Shown here piece after piece: positions 40,958 to 49,326 of a stretch of DNA of 63,152 nt. The notes beneath the pieces are model-generated. The model did not search any database. It worked only from the letters and a program-made list of their open reading frames with translations, and was not told the DNA's origin. The position numbers and the translations under genes were made by a program. Every line of letters starts with the position of its first letter. Position 1 is the first letter of the stretch. The DNA lies in NCBI GenBank assembly GCA_038329845.1, contig JBBQNJ010000021.1, positions 1-63,152 of the forward strand, given 5' to 3'. Source of the stretch: JBBQNJ01 sp038329845. Its GTDB lineage: Bacteria; Planctomycetota; Phycisphaerae; Tepidisphaerales; Tepidisphaeraceae.

Positions 40958-41469
40958 TGTCGATCCTCCTTGAACCGATCGTCCCCGGATCGTTGCGACT
41001 CGAGCGCGGCGATCGTCGTGACTACCAATCCCTTCAGCGCTTCCACTACCGCCAGGCCCTCCCGGCCACGTTCGCCGACGTCTGGCGCATCCGCCATCAG
41101 CCGACCGACGATCACGCCGAGCGCATCGTCGCCGTCGCCGTCTTGTCCTGGTGCGTGCCCTGCGTCAAACCCAGGCAGCGCTTTTTCGGAATCACTCAGC
41201 AGCCCTACGCCGAGCAGATTCGCTTCGCCAACGCGAATCTCCGCACCCTCTCGCGGATCATCGTTCATCCCCAGTTTCGCGGCATCGGACTGGCCGTGCG
41301 CCTGGTCCGATGCCTGCGCGAGCATTGCCCCACCCCCTGGATCGAGACCCTCGCCCGCATGGGCGCCGGCCATCCACTCTTCGAGCGGGCCGGAATGACC
41401 CTCATCAGCGACGGTTACTACCTCGCCCGCGCCGGAACCGATCCGCAATCTTCACCGAGTATCCCATGA
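40957..41469 (+). CDS. GNAT-fold acyltransferase-like protein
   Basis: 170 residues. Residues 98-118, LSRIIVHPQFRGIGLAVRLVR, match GNAT motif A with the acyl-CoA pyrophosphate loop QFRGIG. They are followed by IETLARMGAGHPLFERAGM, the motif-B region also found in the acetyltransferase part of COG2401. The start codon overlaps the ABC stop (TAATG at 40955-40959) and the stop overlaps the terminase start (ATGA at 41466-41469), so all three are translated together. Targets could be protein, small molecule or nucleic acid base; the GNAT-fold Mom protein of phage Mu is a precedent for DNA modification. The substrate is not decided. Confidence 0.7.
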   Translation: MSILLEPIVPGSLRLERGDRRDYQSLQRFHYRQALPATFADVWRIRHQPTDDHAERIVAVAVLSWCVPCVKPRQRFFGITQQPYAEQIRFANANLRTLSRIIVHPQFRGIGLAVRLVRCLREHCPTPWIETLARMGAGHPLFERAGMTLISDGYYLARAGTDPQSSPSIP

Positions 41470-43055
41470 GCCAATCCACGCGAACCGACTCGCTGCCCTC
41501 CCCCAGCCTTCTCGATCCCTGCCGAACGCCCGATGAGTTGTGGCGATGGATCGAGTTCCATCTCCACCTGCGCACGCCCCGACGGGCCGTCTGCCCCAAT
41601 CATCAGGCGCCGTTCGATTACCTCAAACACGCCTACTTCGAGCCGGCCGGAGATTGCGTGGTCTGGGCCCCGCGCGGCGGAGGCAAGACCCGCCTCGGGG
41701 CCGTCGCCACCCTGCTCGACTTGCTCCACAAGCCGGGGATCGAGATTCGCATCCTCGGCGGATCGCTCGAGCAGAGCCTGAAAATGTGGGACCACCTCGG
41801 GCGAGACCTCGAGTATTACAGCGATCGCGGGCAGATCGAGCTCAAGCATCTCAAGTCGCGCTCGGCGCAACTGGTGAGCGGATCGAACGTCTCGGTCCTC
41901 ACCCAGTCCGAGCGCGCCATCCGCGGGGTGCGGGTGCAGAAGCTGCGCTGCGATGAGGTGGACTGCTTCGATGAGCGAGTCTGGGAAGCCGCCCAGCTCG
42001 TCACCCGAAGTCGTCGCAGCGCCGCTGCGCTCGCCGGGGCCGGGGCCATGCCTGCCGATGTCGAGCGGCCGGCCTCTTGCCCCACCGCGCTGGCCGGGGC
42101 CGGCCCCGCCCCGAGCGGGGCTGAGCCGCCGGCCTCCTGCGCCGCGGCCATCGAGGCGATCTCGACCTGGCACGACCCGTTCGGCCTCATGGGCCGCATC
42201 GTCGAACGCGCCGTCGCCGCAAAAATCCCGGTTTTCCAATGGTGTTTGATGGAGGTTCTCGAGCGCTGCCCGCCGCAGCGACCCTGCAAACAATGCGAGC
42301 TGTGGACCGAATGCGCCGGGCGGGCCAAGCAAGACTGCGACGGCTTCCTCTCCATCGACGATGCGGTCGTCATGAAGCGCCGAGTCAGCCTCGAAACCTG
42401 GAACGCCGAAATGCTCTGCCAGCGCCCCCTCACGCGCGGAAGAGTCTTCCCCATGTTCGATCGCGCCATCCATGTCAGCGATATCGAACTGTCATCCACG
42501 TCGCCGCACTCGGAAATCTGGTGGGGAATCGACTTCGGCTTCAAAGCGCCGTTCGTCTGCCTGTGGATCCAACGCACCCCCGGCACCGACGCCCGGGCCG
42601 GGGCCGGGGCCGGGGCCGACGAAGTCTATGTCGCCGATGAATACGTGCGCGAGGCGATGATGCTCGACGAGCATCTCCGCCAACTCGCAATCCGAAAATG
42701 GCCCCGGCCCCAACGCATCGCCTGCGACCCGGCCGGCGCCGGTCCCAACGATCAGACGGCGGTGTCCAACGTGCAACTGCTTCGCCGCCGCGGCCACGCG
42801 GTCCGCTATCGCAAGAGCCTCATCCAGGACGGCGTCGAGCTGATCCGCGCCGGACTCTGCTGCGGCTCGGCCAAGCCACGACTGCGAATCCACCCCCGCT
42901 GCGACCGCCTGATCGTCGCCCTCGAAGCCTACCGCTATGACGACGGCGCCGGCGAAAGACCCCTCAAGGACGGCCGCCACGATCACCTCATCGACGCCCT
43001 GCGCTACTTCTACATCAACGCCCAAGCCGGTGATGTCGACGCCCGCGCCTATTGA
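41466..43055 (+). CDS. terL: Phage terminase large subunit (ATPase plus nuclease)
   Basis: 529 residues. DNA-packaging motor of tailed viruses. Walker A WAPRGGGKT is at 67-75 and Walker B KLRCDEVD at 159-166. The RNase H-like nuclease domain shows IDFGF (Asp356), ACDPAG (Asp421) and DHLIDALRY (Asp507/510). Two odd insertions stand out. Residues 188-227 hold two 20-residue tandem copies (ALAGAGAMPADVERPASC and ALAGAGPAPSGAEPPASC), encoded by 60-bp units at 42027-42146. Residues 268-291 hold five Cys spaced like a zinc knuckle. ARAGAGAGAD at about 377 is another repeat expansion. No portal gene follows directly; the next head genes lie 6 kb away on the other strand. Confidence 0.92.
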   Translation: MSQSTRTDSLPSPSLLDPCRTPDELWRWIEFHLHLRTPRRAVCPNHQAPFDYLKHAYFEPAGDCVVWAPRGGGKTRLGAVATLLDLLHKPGIEIRILGGSLEQSLKMWDHLGRDLEYYSDRGQIELKHLKSRSAQLVSGSNVSVLTQSERAIRGVRVQKLRCDEVDCFDERVWEAAQLVTRSRRSAAALAGAGAMPADVERPASCPTALAGAGPAPSGAEPPASCAAAIEAISTWHDPFGLMGRIVERAVAAKIPVFQWCLMEVLERCPPQRPCKQCELWTECAGRAKQDCDGFLSIDDAVVMKRRVSLETWNAEMLCQRPLTRGRVFPMFDRAIHVSDIELSSTSPHSEIWWGIDFGFKAPFVCLWIQRTPGTDARAGAGAGADEVYVADEYVREAMMLDEHLRQLAIRKWPRPQRIACDPAGAGPNDQTAVSNVQLLRRRGHAVRYRKSLIQDGVELIRAGLCCGSAKPRLRIHPRCDRLIVALEAYRYDDGAGERPLKDGRHDHLIDALRYFYINAQAGDVDARAY

Positions 43056-43220
43056 CCCGAACCGCGTTCGCCATCACCACCCCGGCGATCGATCGCCCCT
43101 GCCGCCGCCCGTTGTAAAACGCAGCGCCCGCAGGCCCCGGCTCGGGCCAGGGGGTAGCGCATGTTCTTGGCAAGCTTGGTTCATTCAAGAATGAACCAGA
43201 GAACGAATGCCACGGATCAA

Positions 43221-43291
43221 GTGCCGCCGGTGTCCCCACCGGCGGTGGGGGGTGGGGTGGGAAACACCGCCGGTGAGGACACCGGCGGCAC
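43221..43291. repeat. REP-like palindrome, 27-bp arms
   Basis: Bases 43221-43247 pair with 43265-43291 (26 of 27 positions) over a G-rich 17-nt loop; the arms contain gccgccggtg and caccggcgg. It lies in the 300-bp gap 43056-43355 between terL and the aldo-keto reductase gene. Nothing else was found in that gap. Confidence 0.85.
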
Positions 43292-43355
43292 AAAGGCGAT
43301 TGAATCGCCAAGGTCTTGAGTTAAACCCCCCGGCCTCGGTGCCCGATTCCCCGGT

Positions 43356-44408
43356 TCATTCCTTCACGATTTCGTCGATCCGCGCCAGTTCCTCCACCGA
43401 CAGTTCGGCCCCCTCGATCGCCTTGACGTTCTCGACGATCTGGCTTGGCCGGCTTGCCCCGATCAACGCCGTCGTCACCGTCCCATGCTCCTGCCGGCGG
43501 AGCACCCATTGCAACGCCAGTTGTGCCAGGCTCTGGTTTCGTCGCTGCGCGATCTGGTTCAACTGCCCGATCTTCTCCCGCACCGCCGCCGTGATCCGAT
43601 CGGCCTTGAGAAACCCGCTCGGCTGCGCCGCCCGCGAATCCTCGGGAATGTCGCGCAGATATTTTTCCGTCAACAACCCCTGCGCCAGCGGACAGAACGC
43701 GATCGTGCCCAGCCCGAACCGCGAGGTCACGCTCAGCAGATCCTTCTCGATCCAGCGATTGAGCATCGAGTAACTGGGCTGATGAATCACCGGCACAATC
43801 CAGTGGTTCTCGCGGCAAATGCGCACCGCATCGAGCGTCTGCTGCCCGCTGTAGCTGCTGATCCCGACGTACATCGCCTTGCCCGCCCGCACCGCCGAAT
43901 CCAGCGCGAACAACGTCTCCTCCAACGGCGTGCCGGGGTCGAACCGATGCGAATAAAACAGGTCCACGTAATCCAGCTTCAGCCGCGCCAGCGAAGCATC
44001 GAGCGACGCCAGCAGGTACTTGCGCGATCCCCATTCTCCGTACGGCCCCGGCCACATCCGGTAGCCCGCCTTGGTGCTGACGATCAGCTCATCCCGATGC
44101 GCTGACAGATCCTCATGCAGAATCCTTCCCACCCGCGCCTCGGCCGACCCCGGCGCTGGACCGTAGTTGTTCGCCAGGTCAAAATGGGTGATCCCGTGAT
44201 CGAACGCCGTAAACAGCATCCGCTGCGCGTTCTCGTGCATCGATGATTCATCGCTATGCCGCGATGCATCGGTCCCCGGATCGCCGAAATTGTGCCAGCA
44301 TCCCAGCGAGATCGCCGGCAGCAGCAACCCGGAACTGCCGCAGCGGCGAAACCATTGGGAATGAACTTTGTACCGCGAGGGATCGGGGGGATCGGGTTGG
44401 TAGGACAT
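43356..44408 (-). CDS. Aldo-keto reductase, L-glyceraldehyde 3-phosphate reductase type (YghZ/Gpr-like)
   Basis: 350 residues from ATG 44408, cytosolic NADPH-dependent TIM barrel. ISLGCWHNFGDPG and FDLANNYGPAPGSAE near the N-terminus, YVDLFYSHRFDP, and VIHQPSYSMLNRW are the marks of the AKR14/YghZ branch; the catalytic Asp and Tyr lie in FDLANNYG, with Lys in VSTKAGYRMWPGPYG. The barrel ends with ALIGASRPSQIVENV for NADPH binding. TTG 44414 is an alternative start. The gene is host metabolism and stands between the two phage-like clusters. Substrate assignment beyond the family is inference. Confidence 0.9.
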   Translation of the reverse strand: MSYQPDPPDPSRYKVHSQWFRRCGSSGLLLPAISLGCWHNFGDPGTDASRHSDESSMHENAQRMLFTAFDHGITHFDLANNYGPAPGSAEARVGRILHEDLSAHRDELIVSTKAGYRMWPGPYGEWGSRKYLLASLDASLARLKLDYVDLFYSHRFDPGTPLEETLFALDSAVRAGKAMYVGISSYSGQQTLDAVRICRENHWIVPVIHQPSYSMLNRWIEKDLLSVTSRFGLGTIAFCPLAQGLLTEKYLRDIPEDSRAAQPSGFLKADRITAAVREKIGQLNQIAQRRNQSLAQLALQWVLRRQEHGTVTTALIGASRPSQIVENVKAIEGAELSVEELARIDEIVKE

Positions 44409-44486
44409 CCCCAAACGAATATCACGATGCCGCGCCGCTGTCCATTGTACGGCGCGCGATCGATCGGCAGACCGATCGACCCCCGA

Positions 44487-45182
44487 TCACCCATCTTCCC
44501 AAAGCCCCGGCGATTGCGCCATCGGCGCGATCCAATCGGAAGAATCATTCCCCGGGCGGTTGACCCATCGAGAAACCTCCCACGCCTCCATCTGCTCCGA
44601 GGGATACGGACCGAGAATCGATCCCGCCCGCTCCGCCGCCATCTCCCGCGGCGAAAGCCACTCGCGGTAATCCCCGGGCGACAAGATCGCCGGCATCCGC
44701 GCATGGATCGACGTCATCAACTCATTGGGCACCGTCGTGATGATCGTGCAACTGAGCAACTCCTCTCCACCGGGATCGCGCCAGCGCTCCCAAAGCCCGG
44801 CGAACCCGAACGGCTTGCCGCTTTTCATCCGGATGTACATCGGCCGTTTGCTCTTGGACCCGGGGTCGGCCCGCCATTCGTAAAACCCATCGGCCGGGAT
44901 GATGCAGCGCCGCCGGCGCAGCGATTCTCGAAACGCCGGCTTGCTCGCCAGCGTCTCGGCGCGGGCATTGATCATGCGATTTCCGACCGCCGTATCCTTC
45001 GCCCACGACGGAACCAGCCCCCAGCGAATCGGCTCGAACGCCGGGCAATCGACATTCCTCGCCGCCAGCACATCCTGTGACGGCGCGATGTTGTACCTCG
45101 GCGCTGTATCCCGGGGCGCCTCGATAAAATCAAACACCTCCGCCAGATCGTGCAACAGAATCAGCGTGTACCGTCCACACAT
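44487..45182 (-). CDS. SOS-response-associated (SRAP) protein, YedK/HMCES family
   Basis: 231 residues beginning MCGRYTL: Cys2, exposed after Met removal, forms a thiazolidine crosslink with abasic sites in single-stranded DNA. Further conserved blocks are YNIAPSQDVLAARN, RWGLVPSWAKD, INARAETLASKPAFRESLRRRRCIIPADGFYEW with the key Asn/Arg and Glu, and IHARMPAILSP with the catalytic His. ATG 45182 is clear from the family N-terminus. It protects abasic DNA lesions and fits the window's other DNA-end repair genes, although it is 35 kb from them. Confidence 0.94.
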   Translation of the reverse strand: MCGRYTLILLHDLAEVFDFIEAPRDTAPRYNIAPSQDVLAARNVDCPAFEPIRWGLVPSWAKDTAVGNRMINARAETLASKPAFRESLRRRRCIIPADGFYEWRADPGSKSKRPMYIRMKSGKPFGFAGLWERWRDPGGEELLSCTIITTVPNELMTSIHARMPAILSPGDYREWLSPREMAAERAGSILGPYPSEQMEAWEVSRWVNRPGNDSSDWIAPMAQSPGLWEDG

Positions 45183-46192
45183 GCCGGATGATAGGAGGAA
45201 GTATTGGGGCACAGCCGCCCCCGGCTGTGATTGGGGGGGGTGTCGAAGGGACGAGGACCGGAAAACGGGACAGGATTCGAAACACCCGAGTCTGCAAGAT
45301 TGACCGTTGATTCGCCGGTGTTTCACACGACTGCCCGGTTAACGTTGGCGAAGATGTTCGAATCAGCGAAGAAAACGTGACATGGTTCAATACGGCCCAG
45401 ACCCGACGCTGAGGGAACCGAAGGGGTCAGGCGTCATACTTCGAGAAGGCCGAAAGGGTCAGGTCCATCGGGTGCCATTCGCTCACTTGCGCTCTCCGCG
45501 TTGGCGAAAATCCCACTCCAAGCCCACCACCTCGGCTGTCCGAGCCTCACGCCTGACCCAATGGACCTGACCCCTTCGGGCGTCCCAATGGGAGAAACCC
45601 GGCGGGCGCTGGGCCAAAGTGGACGCGCGCGCCATGAACGCCGACGCGCGCGCCATCATTGCCGACGCGCATCGGACCAGCGCTGACGCGCGCGCGTTGG
45701 AGCAGTGCTGGCTGCGGCGTTTTTATCGGCGGGGGGGGTCACACCCCGGTTGGGGGTGGCGCAGACGGGGGAACCGGGGTCAGCTTCGTAGAGGCGGCTT
45801 TAGCCGCCCGTGACTGACGGCGGGTTCGGGCGGCTGAAGCCGCCCCTACTGGGAGCTTCGCAGGGGCGGCTTTAGACCCCTGGCGGTCCGTATTGAGACA
45901 ATCCGCTTCGGAATACCGGGATATCCCGCAGGTTCCGAGCCGTTACGGATGTCTCACTGAAGGCCGCAAGCGGTATAGCATAGGGGCCATGTCGTCGCCC
46001 CTGCTCAACGGCCATTCTGCTGTCCGTCCGGCGCGCCCACCATTCGTGGGGAAGCGCACCGCAACTTACCGCCCGTTCTTCAGGTTCACCAGTCTTCTTT
46101 AAGCTCGATCGCCGCCAGTACCGATAACCTTATTGGCGACCCGCTCGGGTGGTGGGTCGGGCGGTCGGTTTTTCTCTGGCGACGGACGGGCC
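45183..46192. other. 1-kb intergenic region made of palindromes and GC-rich repeats
   Basis: No supported gene. Seen in order: a hairpin cacagccg/cggctgtg (45210-45229); a complex palindromic element (45419-45579); gacgcgcgcgcc repeats near 45622-45693; ggcggct/agccgcc hairpins at 45793-45808 and 45828-45845, with a related aggggcggctttagacccct at about 45862. These are the kinds of dispersed palindromes associated with RAYT activity. A short frame at 45893-46102 looks accidental. Confidence 0.7.
45419..45579. repeat. Complex palindromic REP/MITE-like element
   Basis: Outer arms ccgaaggggtcagg (45419-45432) and cctgaccccttcgg (45566-45579) are exact inverted repeats. Inner gggtcaggtccatcgggt (45456-45473) matches the complement of 45557-45574 at 17 of 18 positions, and ggtcaggcgt also occurs on both sides. 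The arms thus overlap one another, as in tandem-inverted REP pairs. Confidence 0.75.
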
Positions 46193-47215
46193 ATGACACG
46201 CGAAACTAAAATCGGACTCCTGGTGGGTCTGGCGTTCATTATTGTGATCGGGATTCTGCTTTCGGATCACATTACCAATTCAGTCGAGCCTCAGCCGGCG
46301 GACATCGCCCGGGCCGGGGCGAACGTGCGTCAGGGCACGGGCATGCCCGCGCCCGAGCCGGCGCCGGTGATCACCCGGGTGATCTCACCGTCGGTCTCGC
46401 CGGCCGATCCGGTTCTCACTCGCCAGGATATGGTGCCCGCGCCGTCGGCGATCGTCGTCGAGATCGGACATGCTCCGGTTCCAGCGCGGACCCCGGCGCC
46501 CAGCGCGGCACCGATCGTGACTCCGGCCCCCGCACCGGCCGTCTCGCCGATTCCCGCCCCCGTGCGGGTTGCGAGCAATCCGCCGAACTCGGGCGCCTCC
46601 GCCCATCGCGCCGACTCGCCTCTGGCGATGGTGGCGAGCCATCATGCCGAGGAGCTGGTCCCGCTCAATCCGGTCGTGCATGTGGCCCCGCGCGGCAATC
46701 CCGCCAATGCCCAGCCGGGCTCGCCGGTCGCCGCGGGCTCGGTGCGTCAATACAAGGCCGAGCCGGGCGATACGTTGTCTCGAATGGCGCTGAAGTTGAT
46801 GGGTTCCAATTCTCGCGCCAACCGCGAGGCGATCATCCAGGCGAACCCGACGCTGCAGGCGAATCCGGATAAGGTGATCGCGGGATTTAACTATGCGATT
46901 CCCGCCGCGCCGCTGGTGGTTCCCGCCTCGCCGGTGCCCGCGGCCCCATCGGTGGCCGTCGCGGTGAATCTTCCCGGCCGAGCGGCGGTGGCCGCGAATG
47001 ATCCGCGGGCGGGGGCGGGGGCGGCGATGGCGAGTCATTTGCAGGCGACCTACACCGTCAAGTCGGGCGACAGTCTGTGGAAGATCGCCGCCGAGCAACT
47101 CGGGGATCCGCGGGCGGTCGAGTCGATCAAGCAGTTGAACCAGGAACAGCTTCACGGCTCGGACATCGTTCGACCGGACATGAAGCTGCGACTCCCGGCG
47201 CGGCCCCAGGCATGA
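46193..47215 (+). CDS. Membrane-anchored protein with two LysM domains
   Basis: 340 residues from ATG 46193. A hydrophobic N-terminal anchor (IGLLVGLAFIIVIGILL, 7-23) is followed by a Pro/Ala-rich spacer (about 50-130). LysM domains lie at about 185-238 (YKAEPGDTLSRMALKLMGS) and 286-336 (YTVKSGDSLWKIAAEQLGD) and bind peptidoglycan glycan chains. The longer reading from 46133 adds a Gly-rich stretch before the anchor and lacks support. It is followed after 36 bp by a small bitopic protein, and both probably act at the cell wall, perhaps in division or wall remodelling. Confidence 0.88.
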   Translation: MTRETKIGLLVGLAFIIVIGILLSDHITNSVEPQPADIARAGANVRQGTGMPAPEPAPVITRVISPSVSPADPVLTRQDMVPAPSAIVVEIGHAPVPARTPAPSAAPIVTPAPAPAVSPIPAPVRVASNPPNSGASAHRADSPLAMVASHHAEELVPLNPVVHVAPRGNPANAQPGSPVAAGSVRQYKAEPGDTLSRMALKLMGSNSRANREAIIQANPTLQANPDKVIAGFNYAIPAAPLVVPASPVPAAPSVAVAVNLPGRAAVAANDPRAGAGAAMASHLQATYTVKSGDSLWKIAAEQLGDPRAVESIKQLNQEQLHGSDIVRPDMKLRLPARPQA

Positions 47216-47251
47216 ATCGCGGATTTCCTCGACCCTTTCTCTTGCTCAATC

Positions 47252-47542
47252 ATGCTCAAGTTACTCCTGTGCCTGTTCTCGGCGGTGCTGCTGGCGGTGT
47301 TGACTCTTCAACTGCGTCAACAGCGGGTGGAGCTGAGTTACCAGTCCAACCAGCTGCATCGCGCCATTGAAAAGCGACAGGCCAAGCTCTGGGGCCAGCA
47401 GGTGCAGATCGCCATCGGCACCGCGCCCAAGGCGATCGGCCACACGGTCCGCGCCAGTGAACTGGAACTGACGGCCACCGCCCCCGCGCCGGCCGGCAGA
47501 CGTTCGTGGATCGATGGTCCCGATTCCGAAGGAACCGACTGA
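47252..47542 (+). CDS. Small bitopic membrane protein with coiled coil (FtsL/DivIC-like layout)
   Basis: 96 residues: one N-terminal membrane helix (LKLLLCLFSAVLLAVLTL), then LRQQRVELSYQSNQLHRAIE with heptad spacing, and a Pro/Ala tail. This is the architecture of FtsL-type division proteins, and WGQQVQIAIGTAP resembles the region after their coiled coil, but overall similarity cannot be judged by eye. Planctomycetes lack FtsZ, so an FtsL-like gene beside a LysM protein would be of interest. It could also be an unrelated short membrane protein. Confidence 0.6.
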   Translation: MLKLLLCLFSAVLLAVLTLQLRQQRVELSYQSNQLHRAIEKRQAKLWGQQVQIAIGTAPKAIGHTVRASELELTATAPAPAGRRSWIDGPDSEGTD

Positions 47543-47591
47543 GCTTCCCCGGGTTGATCCGCCTTTGCCCCGGAGGATCGGCCCATCCATT

Positions 47592-48797
47592 CTAGATTTC
47601 AGTAGGCAGCCGCGCCCCCAACGCCTGAAAAATCGCGCGCGCTTTAGTCAACGTCTCGTGATATTCCTCCGCCGGGTCCGAATCGGCGACGATCCCGCCG
47701 CCGACCGGGATCAACACGCGGTCGGGCAGGACCATCGCGGTGCGGATCGCGACGTTGAATTCCATCGACCCATCCGATCCCAGGTATCCGATCGCCCCGC
47801 AGTAGACGCCGCGCCGAACCGGCTCGAGCAACTCGATGATCTGCATCGCCCGCACCTTGGGCGCGCCGGTGATCGATCCGCCGGGAAAGACCGCCGCGAG
47901 CAGATCGACGAATCCCACCTCCGGGCGCAGCTCCCCTTCGATCGTCGCCACGCCATGAAAAACCGTCGGATGCGCCTCGATCCGGCGGGGGTCTGTGACG
48001 CGCACCGTGCCCGTGCGGCAGATTCGCCCCAGGTCGTTGCGCTCCAGGTCCACGATCATGTTCAGCTCGGCCTGGTCCTTGAGGCTTTGTTCGAGAACGC
48101 GGTCCATCCCGGGTTGTCGCGGTCGGGTTCCCTTGATCGGGCAGGTGGTGATCCGGCCGTTCGCCGTCACACGCAAAAACAGTTCAGGTGAATTGCTCAC
48201 CAGGGAAAAGTCCCCGTAGTTCAGCAATGCTCCGTATCGCGCTCCTCCGGCGGCGCGCAGATTCACCGATAGTTCCGCCGACGAAATTCCGGTGAAAGCG
48301 GTGAAGCGTTGAGACAGGTTGATCTGGAACACATCGCCGTCGGCGATATAGTCCACCGCCCGGGCGACGGCGGTGCGATAGGACTGTGGAGTGAATGTGG
48401 AGAGGACTTGGATCTCGGACGCGGGCCGTTGAATCGGCTCGGCCGGCGGCGGGATGGATCCATCGAGCAGATCATGCAGGCTGAACACGAACAGCGGGGT
48501 GGGGGCATCGTCGATGGCGGTGGAGGGGATTTGCTCGAACCTGCGGCCCAGGTCGTAACCGAGATATCCGACCCATCGGCTGGGCGTTTCGTCCGGCGAT
48601 GGTTGAATCGACTTGGCCATCCACGCCAGGGCCTCGAGTGGATCATCCCATCGTTGCCGCTCGCCTCCGGCGGCTCGCAACTCGGCTCGACGGCCGTCGG
48701 TGCCGCACCAAAGAACCGCTCGTGCCGGGCCCAGTTTTCGCGCCCAGGCCGCTTGCGGCTGGTTCGAATACAGTTCGATCGCCCGCGGGAAATCCAT
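47592..48797 (-). CDS. pabB: Aminodeoxychorismate synthase component I
   Basis: 401 residues. Makes 4-amino-4-deoxychorismate from chorismate and ammonia for folate synthesis. The chorismate-binding core shows DGDVFQINLSQRF, SPELFL, TTCPIKGTRPR, ELNMIVDLERNDLGRI, FHGVATIEGEL and FPGGSITGAPKVRAM. The Lys in PIKGT marks PabB; anthranilate synthase TrpE has PIAGT. The N-terminal domain is short, so the enzyme is at the small end of the family. No pabA or pabC is adjacent. It ends convergently with the FtsL-like gene. Confidence 0.92.
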   Translation of the reverse strand: MDFPRAIELYSNQPQAAWARKLGPARAVLWCGTDGRRAELRAAGGERQRWDDPLEALAWMAKSIQPSPDETPSRWVGYLGYDLGRRFEQIPSTAIDDAPTPLFVFSLHDLLDGSIPPPAEPIQRPASEIQVLSTFTPQSYRTAVARAVDYIADGDVFQINLSQRFTAFTGISSAELSVNLRAAGGARYGALLNYGDFSLVSNSPELFLRVTANGRITTCPIKGTRPRQPGMDRVLEQSLKDQAELNMIVDLERNDLGRICRTGTVRVTDPRRIEAHPTVFHGVATIEGELRPEVGFVDLLAAVFPGGSITGAPKVRAMQIIELLEPVRRGVYCGAIGYLGSDGSMEFNVAIRTAMVLPDRVLIPVGGGIVADSDPAEEYHETLTKARAIFQALGARLPTEI

Positions 48798-48886
48798 CGT
48801 CCCATCGTACCGCGTGAAAATCGAAGAATCCCGCGGGCGGCTGCGAACTGTTGAGCAATGCGGCGGATTGCAAGAAATGAATGACA

Positions 48887-48992
48887 GTCGCGGCGAGGGG
48901 CGCTATTTCAGATTCAGAAACCAATTTCGAGCAAGGCGGTCCAGCGCAAGACGTAGGTCGCGGCGAGGGTCGCTATTTCAGATTCAGAAACC
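48887..48992. repeat. 36-bp direct repeat duplicating the end of the 88-aa gene
   Basis: Bases 48887-48922 and 48957-48992 match at 35 of 36 positions. The second copy contains the stop codon and last codons (FLNLK) of the 88-aa gene; the first copy repeats them downstream. This suggests a local duplication after a slipped replication event. Confidence 0.85.
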
Positions 48993-49239
48993 GTCCTACA
49001 AAGGCACCGATGATCTGCTCGAGCAGGTCGCCGATTGATTCAGCGCTGCGCCCGGCGGCCAATGCCTGGGCCATGGCGCTTTGATAAGCCGGATCGTCCC
49101 GCAGGCGGTCGTGGATCAACTGAATCAAGAACGGTTGATCCAGTTGCTCGGCCAACCGTGGATGGCGGGCGGCGAAGGCGGGCCATCGGTCAGCCACCGC
49201 CGCCTCGACCTGAGCGCGAAGAGAGATTACTTCAGTCAT
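48973..49239 (-). CDS. Unknown 88-residue protein, last gene of the phage head cluster
   Basis: No family recognised. MTEVISLRAQVEAAVADRWP is followed by amphipathic helices (LAEQLDQPFLIQLIHDRLRD, SAMAQALAAGRSAESIGDLL), ending in IIGAFVGRFLNLK. No signal peptide or metal motif. GGAG lies seven bases before ATG 49239, in line with the strong ribosome sites of the upstream phage genes. It is on the same strand 87 bp after the lipoprotein gene. A structural or accessory virion protein is possible, but nothing in the sequence decides it. Confidence 0.6.
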   Translation of the reverse strand: MTEVISLRAQVEAAVADRWPAFAARHPRLAEQLDQPFLIQLIHDRLRDDPAYQSAMAQALAAGRSAESIGDLLEQIIGAFVGRFLNLK

Positions 49240-49326
49240 GGGATGCTCCGGAAAAGTGCTTGATGATTTGAAGATGCGGGAACCACTCGGGCCATTCCGC
49301 GCCGCGCTGTTCGCCGAGCCGGGGAG

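Noticed and set aside
45893..46102. 69-codon frame before the LysM gene
   Set aside because: No ribosome site, odd composition, and it lies in a repeat-filled intergenic region.
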